Part shown: one piece after another, positions 15,776 to 21,308 of the stretch
Numbering within the stretch: position 1 is the stretch's first letter
How the letters are laid out: each line of letters begins with the position of its first letter
Source: an uncultured Steroidobacter sp.
GTDB lineage: Bacteria; Pseudomonadota; Gammaproteobacteria; Steroidobacterales; Steroidobacteraceae
Assembly (NCBI GenBank): GCA_946478975.1
Contig: CAMLEO010000100.1
Location: forward strand, 1 to 21,308
Direction: 5' to 3'
Length of the DNA: 21,308 nucleotides
Notes under the pieces: model-generated
Databases searched by the model: none
The model's input: the letters and a program-made list of their open reading frames with translations, nothing else
What the model was told of the DNA's origin: nothing
Made by a program: the position numbers and the translations under genes

Positions 15776-15795
15776 ATGACCGGGTGCCCCGTCAT
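15776..15795. promoter_or_regulatory. Imperfect 20-bp palindrome between the two HtrA-like genes
   Basis: ATGACCGGGTGCCCCGTCAT pairs 16 of 20 positions (arms ATGAC-N-GGG and CCC-N-GTCAT). It is in the 128-bp gap between the divergent pseudoprotease and protease genes, upstream of the preferred protease start at 15839. It may be an operator controlling both directions, for example for the LuxR-type regulator next door. Its first ATG is the alternative protease start. Confidence 0.35.
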
Positions 15796-15838
15796 CCGGC
15801 CAGGTGCTCGCAAAGCTTTGGCGCGCGAACATCAGCCG

Positions 15839-16783
15839 ATGATTCCCGCATCTCGTCTCGAACCGGATGTGCTCGATCCGTATTCCGAGCTCGTCGCACA
15901 GGCCTTTGATCGTGTGAGCCCCGCGGTCGCGAGCATCACAGCCAAAGCATCCAACGGCCGCTCGCTCGGCACCGGCTCCGGCGTGCTCTATACGCCGGAC
16001 GGATATTTGCTAACAAACAGTCACGTCGCTGGCACTGCGAGCCAGCTCACCGCCACGCTGACGGATGGCCGAGAAGTGAGCGCAACGCTGGTCGGTGACG
16101 ATCCCGCTACAGATATTGCCGTGCTTCGCCTGGCCGGCAGTGGGTTCGCATATGCGACGTTCGGCTCGTCATCGACGTTGCGCGTGGGGCAACTGGTCAT
16201 CGCGATCGGCAATCCGCTTGGCTATCAAGCAACGGTGACCGCTGGCATCGTCAGCGCGCTTGGCCGAAGTCTGCGCACGCGCTCCGGTCGGCTCGTGGAA
16301 AGCGTGATTCAAACCGATGCGCCGCTGAATCCCGGCAATTCCGGCGGTCCGCTGGTCGATGGCGCGGGCCGGGTGATCGGCATCAACACCGCAATTGCAG
16401 GCGGAGCCCAAGGCATTTGTTTCGCGATTGGCATCGATATCGCAGCAAACGTCGCGGCGACATTGATGCGCGAAGGCCGCGTGCGCCGAAGTCGTTTGGG
16501 CCTGGCCGGGCAGACGATTCCGCTGGATCGTCGTATTTTGCGAACGTTGCAACGCCAGGTGCCGACCGCCATCCTGATCCTGGAGGTGCAAGCCAACGGG
16601 CCCGCCGCGCAGGCGAAGTTCGAGCACGGCGATGTGCTGCTCGATTTCGACGGCGTGCCGATTGCCGGGCTCGATCAGTTGCATAGCCTGCTTACTGCGG
16701 AACTCGCGGCCCGCGAGGTCCGAGTGCGCCTGCTTCGCCGAGGTAAATTGCTGGACGCGACGTTGCGGCCGATGCTCGGCTGA
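15839..16783 (+). CDS. HtrA/DegP-like serine protease (S1C) with one PDZ domain
   Basis: The 314-residue product has a trypsin-like domain with an intact triad: His62 in LLTNSHVAG, Asp92 in ATDIAVLRL and Ser168 in NPGNSGGPLVD. One C-terminal PDZ-like domain follows (NGPAAQAKFEHGDVLLDFDG). Family members degrade misfolded or signal proteins, usually in the periplasm. No signal peptide is visible here, so a cytoplasmic site is possible. Neither ATG 15839 nor the in-frame ATG 15776 has a strong ribosome site; I chose 15839 because the extra 21 residues are unlike the family and the 15776 ATG lies in a palindrome. It is divergent from a pseudoprotease of the same architecture, suggesting duplication followed by loss of activity in one copy. 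Confidence 0.9.
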   Translation: MIPASRLEPDVLDPYSELVAQAFDRVSPAVASITAKASNGRSLGTGSGVLYTPDGYLLTNSHVAGTASQLTATLTDGREVSATLVGDDPATDIAVLRLAGSGFAYATFGSSSTLRVGQLVIAIGNPLGYQATVTAGIVSALGRSLRTRSGRLVESVIQTDAPLNPGNSGGPLVDGAGRVIGINTAIAGGAQGICFAIGIDIAANVAATLMREGRVRRSRLGLAGQTIPLDRRILRTLQRQVPTAILILEVQANGPAAQAKFEHGDVLLDFDGVPIAGLDQLHSLLTAELAAREVRVRLLRRGKLLDATLRPMLG

Positions 16784-16859
16784 GGTTTCACATCCGCTTG
16801 GCGGGGCGTAACATTCCCTCGCGCGTAAGCTCGTCCGACCACCTCAGCGGGAGAGAGCA

Positions 16860-17507
16860 ATGGCGACCCCAATCTCACAGCAGACAGTCTCATGGCACCT
16901 TTCCGGTGACTATTTCGAGAATTGCAGTTGCAGCGTGCTGTGTCCGTGCCTGATGTCCGCGGCCCCTCCATTGACCGCGCGTCCCACGGAAGGCGTTTGT
17001 AATGTGCCGCTGATCTTTCATGTCGAGAGCGGCCGTTACGGCGAAGTCGCACTCGACGGGCTCAATGTGCTGGTGATCCTGCAGTCGCCCGGGGTGATGG
17101 CGGAGGGCAACTGGTTGTTGGCCACATATATCGACGAGCGCGCCGACGATGAGCAAACCGAAGCGCTGGCGGCAATCTTCAGCGGTGCGGCCGGCGGGCC
17201 GATGGCGGCGTTCGCACCGCTGATCGGCAAAAATCTGGGCGTGAGCAAAGTGCCGATCTCGTTCCGGATCGAAGGCAAGACGCGCTCTGCGGAAATTCCC
17301 GGCATTCTGCACATGGCCGTGGAGCCGTTGCCGACCATGCATCCCAGCGGTGAAATCCGGGCAAACATCGGCCATCCGGTGAATCCCGACAAGATGACAT
17401 TGGCGGTCGGTGCCGCCGGCAATACCTTCAGCGATCGCGGCATGCGTTGGGACAATTCCGGCAAGAACGGCCTGTACGCCGCGATCCGCTGGTCGAACGC
17501 AGCGTAA
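16860..17507 (+). CDS. DUF1326 domain protein
   Basis: The 215-residue product matches DUF1326, a family of unknown function. The hallmark is near the N-terminus: SWHLSGDYFENCSCSVLCPC (residues 11-30), with Cys in CSC and CPC arrangement. The rest is a soluble alpha/beta protein (ATYIDERADDEQTEALAAIF, PISFRIEGKTRSAEIPG). No signal peptide is visible. The ribosome site GGGAGAGAG lies just before ATG 16860. It is followed after 10 nt by a DUF2182 membrane protein, a pairing I recall from other genomes. The clustered cysteines suggest metal or redox chemistry, but no activity is established. Confidence 0.88.
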   Translation: MATPISQQTVSWHLSGDYFENCSCSVLCPCLMSAAPPLTARPTEGVCNVPLIFHVESGRYGEVALDGLNVLVILQSPGVMAEGNWLLATYIDERADDEQTEALAAIFSGAAGGPMAAFAPLIGKNLGVSKVPISFRIEGKTRSAEIPGILHMAVEPLPTMHPSGEIRANIGHPVNPDKMTLAVGAAGNTFSDRGMRWDNSGKNGLYAAIRWSNAA

Positions 17508-17517
17508 CGTTCCGGTC

Positions 17518-18336
17518 GTGGCCGTCAGCACCCTTGAAACAGTGCTGCGGCGGGATCGCGTCATCGTCGCCACTGCTCTTGGCGTGATCGCCGCGCTGGC
17601 GTGGGCCTATGTTCTGTGGCTCGCCGCCGAGATGGACATGGGCGGCATGAACATGAGCGGGTTCCGCATGGTCCCCGCCGGCGTGGGAATGATGGCGCCC
17701 GCCGCGTCGCCCTGGAGCGCTGTCGAGTTCACGCTCGTGTTCGTGATGTGGACGGTGATGATGATCGGCATGATGGCGCCCTCGGCCGCGCCGATGATTC
17801 TGATGTATGCCCGCGTCGGTCGAGAGAGGAAGAGCGCAGGCAAGCCATTCGCTGCGACCAGCTGGTTTGCGACTGGTTATTTCCTCGCCTGGGCCGGCTT
17901 TTCTTTGGTCGCGACGTTGGTTCAATGGGCGCTGGAGCGTGCAGCATTGCTGAACGCGCAGATGGCGAGCGCCAATATGTTTCTTGGCGCGGTGGTCCTG
18001 ATGGCGGCGGGCATCTACCAGTGGCTGCCCATCAAGAGCACGTGCCTGGCGCAATGTCACACGCCGTTCAGTTTTCTCATGGGCCACGGCGGATTTCGTA
18101 GCGATGTTCAGGGCTGTGTGCGCCTGGGCTTTCTTCACGGCCTCTATTGTGTCGGCTGCTGCTGGGTGCTGATGGCGCTGCTGTTCGTGGTCGGGATCAT
18201 GAGCGTGTTTTGGATCGCACTGCTGTCGCTGCTCGTGCTGTTCGAGAAGCTCGCACCATGGGGACGATGGCTGGCCCGTGCCGCCGGCGCTGTTGGTATC
18301 GCGGCGGGGGCCTGGATGTTGATTTCTCCACGGTAG
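17518..18336 (+). CDS. DUF2182 integral membrane protein
   Basis: The 272-residue product is a polytopic membrane protein of the DUF2182 family, described as a predicted metal-binding membrane protein. About six or seven hydrophobic segments are visible. It is notably Met-rich (MDMGGMNMSGFRM; VMWTVMMIGMMAPSAAPMI) and has Cys motifs STCLAQCHTPF and HGLYCVGCCWVLM. His, Met and Cys at membrane faces would suit copper or another soft metal, but this is inference. GTG 17518 is chosen because it is 10 nt after the DUF1326 stop and gives a normal N-terminus (VAVSTLETVLRRDR). The longer frame from 17410 overlaps DUF1326. The two genes form an operon. Confidence 0.86.
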   Translation: MAVSTLETVLRRDRVIVATALGVIAALAWAYVLWLAAEMDMGGMNMSGFRMVPAGVGMMAPAASPWSAVEFTLVFVMWTVMMIGMMAPSAAPMILMYARVGRERKSAGKPFAATSWFATGYFLAWAGFSLVATLVQWALERAALLNAQMASANMFLGAVVLMAAGIYQWLPIKSTCLAQCHTPFSFLMGHGGFRSDVQGCVRLGFLHGLYCVGCCWVLMALLFVVGIMSVFWIALLSLLVLFEKLAPWGRWLARAAGAVGIAAGAWMLISPR

Positions 18337-18379
18337 CGGCAGGGAACCGAATTCGACTGCGATTCGTGTCAGGTCTCGA

Positions 18380-18422
18380 GGAGCGGTGAAAGCCGTTGCT
18401 GAACGGCAGCTCCTTCGAGGAG
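18380..18422 (+). promoter_or_regulatory. Structured leader with possible ribosome-site sequestration
   Basis: GCCGTT (18392-18397), loop GCTG and AACGGC (18402-18407) form a perfect 6-bp hairpin. The outer GGAGC (18380-18384) can pair with GCTCC (18409-18413). The same CTCC (18410-18413) could instead pair with the ribosome site GGAG (18419-18422) across a TTCGA loop. The two pairings exclude each other, so this leader could switch translation of the gene at 18428. TCGAGGAG occurs twice (18376 and 18415). Confidence 0.35.
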
Positions 18423-18427
18423 ACGTG

Positions 18428-18820
18428 ATGAAGCAGAAGTCGACTTTGATATGTGCGATTGCCGCCGGAGTCACCTTGATGGCACCGCCACTGTATGCGG
18501 CTGACGACACCCCGACGAACGCGGCGACGCCGGCAACACCCGACGCGGCAACGAAGATCATCGCACTGCCAGACGAGGCGTCCGATCAAGCCAAAGAGAG
18601 TTCGGCGTCCGGGTTGGCAACAGCCAATGCGGCACGGGCGAAGCACGACAGTGACACTGCCGCTGAAGCTCGCGAGGCGAGACGTGAGCTCGGCAAGCGT
18701 ATGGCCGAGGAGGCGCGAGCAAACAATCGCAGCGAGCAGCGTCGCGCAGCCGCTGATGCTCGACGCGAGGCGGTGCTCGAACAGCGTGCCACGATGTCCG
18801 AACGGCGCGGCCGGCGCTGA
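18428..18820 (+). CDS. Small exported Ala/Arg/Glu-rich protein of unknown function
   Basis: The 130-residue product starts at ATG 18428, 5 nt after GGAG. A signal peptide is clear (MKQKSTLICAIAAGVTLMAP, cut after YAA). The mature protein has a Thr/Pro/Ala-rich start (DDTPTNAATPATPDAA) followed by a long, highly charged helical region rich in Ala, Arg and Glu (AAEAREARRELGKRMAEEAR). It ends in a basic tail, ERRGRR. It probably forms an extended helix or coiled coil in the periplasm. I do not recognise a family. In-frame GTG 18386 would add 14 residues but sits too close to its ribosome site. It converges with ureF. Confidence 0.72.
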   Translation: MKQKSTLICAIAAGVTLMAPPLYAADDTPTNAATPATPDAATKIIALPDEASDQAKESSASGLATANAARAKHDSDTAAEAREARRELGKRMAEEARANNRSEQRRAAADARREAVLEQRATMSERRGRR

Positions 18821-18843
18821 TCTATGGCATGGATCTCGACTCG

Positions 18844-19515
18844 TCAGGACTTGAACAGTCGGGTGTACTGAGACTCGTGCCGGGCGCTGGCCAATCCCTG
18901 CATCAGGGCGCACGCGCCGATGTCGTCGTCTTCGACGTCGAGCGCCTGTGTCGCGATTTGCTCCAGCAGCGGAACCAGCGAATGCAGGATGCGCTGGCCC
19001 GCGGTCTGCCCCAGCGGCACGAGTTTGACGGCGCAGAGCACCTGATTCTCGGCCCAGGTCCAAGCATGAGCTTGCAAAGCTGAATGCACGGGGACGTCCC
19101 AATGGACGCAGGCCACAGCAAACATTTCGGCGTAAGCGGGCTGAGCTTGCGGATCATACAAACGCCCCGCGCCCAGTTCTCGCAGAATGCGGGCGAGCGA
19201 CGCCCCCATGTGACGATCCTCCGCTCGCAACTCTTCTGTTTCTCGCGCGGCCAGCAGAAATCGTCCCCAGCGACGTACGCTGTCGTGATCGCCGTCGCTG
19301 CAAGCACGATGCAAACGCAGTAACACCGGCAGATCGAGTGTCGCAACCGCGTGCCGTGCGATGCCGCTGATCCAGGCGAGCGAGCTGGGTTCGTCGGTCA
19401 CCCAGCCGGCTTCGACGGCATATTCCAAGCCTTGCGAGAAATGAAACGCTCCGATCGGCAGCGCCGGGCTTGCCAGGTGCAGGAGGCGCAGCAACTGTGT
19501 CCTATCCGTGGACAT
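18844..19515 (-). CDS. ureF: Urease accessory protein UreF
   Basis: The 223-residue product matches UreF, part of the UreD-UreF-UreG complex that loads nickel into apo-urease. Recognisable segments are LLRLLHLASPALPIGAFHFS near the N-terminus, GLEYAVEAGWV and LLAARETEELRAEDRHMG; the protein is all-helical and of normal length. ATG 19515 gives the normal UreF N-terminus (MSTDRTQLL) and overlaps the end of ureE by 14 nt, as expected for translational coupling. The longer frame from 19584 adds a basic stretch unlike UreF. Oddly, no ureG follows: the next gene downstream is on the opposite strand. Confidence 0.93.
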   Translation of the reverse strand: MSTDRTQLLRLLHLASPALPIGAFHFSQGLEYAVEAGWVTDEPSSLAWISGIARHAVATLDLPVLLRLHRACSDGDHDSVRRWGRFLLAARETEELRAEDRHMGASLARILRELGAGRLYDPQAQPAYAEMFAVACVHWDVPVHSALQAHAWTWAENQVLCAVKLVPLGQTAGQRILHSLVPLLEQIATQALDVEDDDIGACALMQGLASARHESQYTRLFKS

Positions 19516-19969
19516 GCGGTGCCAGCGCCGAGTGCGAATGTCCGCCATAAGCGCCGGCCTCCGGTTCGAACGGCGCTTGCTCAACCGTTACCGACAGGCC
19601 CAGGCCTCTGACCATGTCATCCAGCACGTGATCGTGTTGATAACGAACCCAGCCAGCCCCGATCTGCAGCGCGACGTGCCGATTGCCGAGATGATAGCTG
19701 GCACGGCACAGCGCCAAAGCATCCGGCGCCCGCACAGTCGAAACAGTCTCCGGCTCTGCGACCACCTCGACGATCCGGCCGTCCTCTGCGAGCAGTAAAT
19801 CTCCGCCGCGAAGCACGGAGCCGCGTTCGAGGAACAACCCGACGTCCTCGCCATTCTCCAGCGTCGTGCGCAGGCGGCTCTTGTTCCGCAACTGGAACGG
19901 CAGCACGAGCTTGATGTCGGCGGATCGTTCGGCAGAGGGCAGTTTGCGGGTGATGTTCAGCACGGCCAT
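19502..19969 (-). CDS. ureE: Urease nickel metallochaperone UreE
   Basis: The 155-residue product matches UreE, the dimeric nickel-delivery protein for urease. The N-terminal beta domain (RTTLENGEDVGLFLERGSVL, GDLLLAEDG) is present. The C-terminal metal-binding domain contains GNRHVALQIG and RYQHDHVLDDM, including the conserved DHVL metal site. A modest His-rich tail (GGHSHSALAPHVHG) follows, shorter than in Klebsiella UreE. It lies 18 nt after ureC and overlaps ureF, so it belongs to one operon. Confidence 0.95.
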   Translation of the reverse strand: MAVLNITRKLPSAERSADIKLVLPFQLRNKSRLRTTLENGEDVGLFLERGSVLRGGDLLLAEDGRIVEVVAEPETVSTVRAPDALALCRASYHLGNRHVALQIGAGWVRYQHDHVLDDMVRGLGLSVTVEQAPFEPEAGAYGGHSHSALAPHVHG

Positions 19970-19987
19970 GTCTTCGAGCAGGCGAGT

Positions 19988-21308
19988 TCAAAACAGGAAA
20001 TATCGTTGCGCCAGCGGCAGCACCTTGGCCGGCTCACAAGTCAGCAGCTGGCCATCGGCGCGCACTTCATATGTTTGCGCATCCACGTCGATCCTGGGCT
20101 GATAGTCGTTCAGCACCAGGTCGCGTTTGCGCACGGTGCGCGTGCCTCGTACGGCGACCAGCCGCTTGTCGAGTTTCAGGCGTTCCGCCATGCCGTTGTC
20201 CAGCGCGGCTTTAGATACAAAGCTCACCGAGGTGGCCGTACGCGCCCGGCCCAGTGCTCCAAACATCGGCCGGTAGTGAACCGGCTGCGGCGTGGGAATG
20301 GACGCATTGGGATCTCCCATCGGCGCCGCGACGATCATGCCACCTTTGATGATCATCGCCGGCTTCGCGCCGAAGAATGCCGGCCGCCACAACACGATAT
20401 CGGCCAGTTTGCCGGCTTCGATCGACCCGACTTCATGCGCGACGCCGTGAGTCAGCGCCGGATTGATCGTGTACTTGGCGACGTAACGACGCACACGGAA
20501 ATTATCGTTGCGCGCCGTATCGGGTCCGAGCGCACCACGCTGCACTTTCATTTTATGCGCCGTCTGCCAGGTGCGCGTGATCACCTCGCCGACGCGGCCC
20601 ATGGCTTGCGAGTCGGAGGAGATCATCGAGAAGGCGCCCAGGTCGTGCAGGATGTCTTCGGCAGCAATGGTCTCGCGACGAATGCGGGACTCCGCAAACG
20701 CCACGTCCTCGGCGATGCCGGGATCGAGGTGATGACACACCATCAGCATGTCCAGGTGCTCGTCGATGGTGTTGACCGTGTATGGGCGCGTTGGATTGGT
20801 CGAGGAGGGCAGCACGTTCGCTTCGCCGCAGGCCTTGATGATATCCGGTGCGTGACCGCCGCCGGCGCCCTCGGTGTGATACGTGTGGATTGCGCGCCCT
20901 TTGAATGCAGCCAGCGTGTCTTCGACAAAGCCGGATTCATTCAACGTGTCGGTGTGGATCGCGACCTGCACATCATGACGATCCGCGACCGACAGGCAGT
21001 TGTCGATGGCAGCGGGCGTGGTGCCCCAATCTTCGTGCAGCTTCAAGCCCATCACGCCGGCTTCGATTTGTTCTTCCAGCGGCCGGGGCAGGCTGGCGTT
21101 GCCTTTGCCGAGCAGCCCGAAGTTGATCGGCAGCGACTCCACGGCTTGATACATCCGTTCGATGTACCAGGTGCCGGAGGTGCAGGTGGTCGCGTTGGTG
21201 CCGGTTGCAGGCCCGGTGCCGCCGCCGATCATGGTGGTGACGCCGGACATCATCGCTTCTTCGACCTGCTGCGGGCAGATGAAATGAATGTGCGAGTCGA
21301 TGCCACCG
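19988..21308 (-). CDS. ureC: Urease alpha subunit UreC, 5' end beyond window
   Basis: The visible 440 residues cover the C-terminal three quarters of UreC; the frame is open at the window edge ([18 protein letters not shown]). The active-site set is intact: HIH for nickel, the carbamylated Lys in [33 protein letters not shown], the flap MVCHHLDP with its Cys and His, and the catalytic Asp in SSDSQAMGR. Urease hydrolyses urea to ammonia and carbamate in the cytoplasm. The end, LAQRYFLF, is the usual UreC C-terminus. It is followed by ureE (18 nt) and ureF. Genes ureA and ureB would be expected upstream, outside the window. Confidence 0.97.
   Translation of the reverse strand, partial: GGIDSHIHFICPQQVEEAMMSGVTTMIGGGTGPATGTNATTCTSGTWYIERMYQAVESLPINFGLLGKGNASLPRPLEEQIEAGVMGLKLHEDWGTTPAAIDNCLSVADRHDVQVAIHTDTLNESGFVEDTLAAFKGRAIHTYHTEGAGGGHAPDIIKACGEANVLPSSTNPTRPYTVNTIDEHLDMLMVCHHLDPGIAEDVAFAESRIRRETIAAEDILHDLGAFSMISSDSQAMGRVGEVITRTWQTAHKMKVQRGALGPDTARNDNFRVRRYVAKYTINPALTHGVAHEVGSIEAGKLADIVLWRPAFFGAKPAMIIKGGMIVAAPMGDPNASIPTPQPVHYRPMFGALGRARTATSVSFVSKAALDNGMAERLKLDKRLVAVRGTRTVRKRDLVLNDYQPRIDVDAQTYEVRADGQLLTCEPAKVLPLAQRYFLF

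Noticed and set aside
17428..18561. 377-codon minus frame opposite the DUF2182 gene
   Set aside because: It is His/Arg-rich low-complexity sequence typical of the antisense of a GC-rich membrane protein gene; the plus strand has a recognised family and operon context.

Overview
The window is GC-rich, densely coded chromosomal DNA from a Gram-negative bacterium. Evidence for an outer membrane is a porin-like beta-barrel protein and several Sec-exported proteins. The gene mix (secreted pectate lyase, monooxygenases and dioxygenases, GGDEF-EAL signalling, urease) would fit an environmental gammaproteobacterium such as a Steroidobacter-like lineage. That placement is inference; no rRNA or phylogenetic marker is present. 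I saw no tRNA, rRNA, CRISPR array, integron or intact insertion sequence.

Layout. (1) 1-771, minus: the start of a secreted pectate lyase that continues beyond the window edge, with a perfect LacI-type operator palindrome upstream. (2) 1187-1510, plus: a small exported protein of unknown function. (3) 1511-8637: an oxidative-catabolism or detoxification block. It holds a TauD-type dioxygenase and an Old Yellow Enzyme (one minus operon), a regulator that fuses a dead IS481-type transposase to a TetR repressor, an FAD aromatic hydroxylase, a MarR regulator divergent from it with two matching operators between them, and an MFS transporter. (4) 8730-10121: a secreted Ser/Thr-rich beta protein with two similar halves, possibly pore-forming. 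(5) 10141-14253: a minus operon of porin plus small phosphate-binding-like protein, divergent from a membrane-anchored GGDEF-EAL c-di-GMP enzyme. (6) 14254-16783: a LuxR-type regulator with a degenerate receiver, an HtrA-like pseudoprotease lacking all three catalytic residues, and a divergent catalytically intact HtrA-like protease. (7) 16860-18336: a DUF1326/DUF2182 gene pair with Cys and Met motifs that suggest metal handling. (8) 18428-18820: a small exported, charged protein behind a structured leader. (9) 18844-21308, minus: urease genes ureC (partial), ureE and ureF, with no ureG after ureF.

The most unusual items are the in-frame transposase-TetR fusion (3686-5122) and the protease/pseudoprotease/LuxR cluster (14254-16783). 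Both look like existing folds reused for regulation. The best-supported regulatory circuit is the MarR/FAD-monooxygenase intergenic region: two 17-bp operators flank a sigma-70-like promoter so that one covers the -35 box and the other lies at the predicted transcription start.

Genes are packed tightly. Two convergent pairs have directly abutting stop codons (1510/1511 and 14253/14254), and two more end within 20 bp of each other (5122/5141 and 10121/10141).
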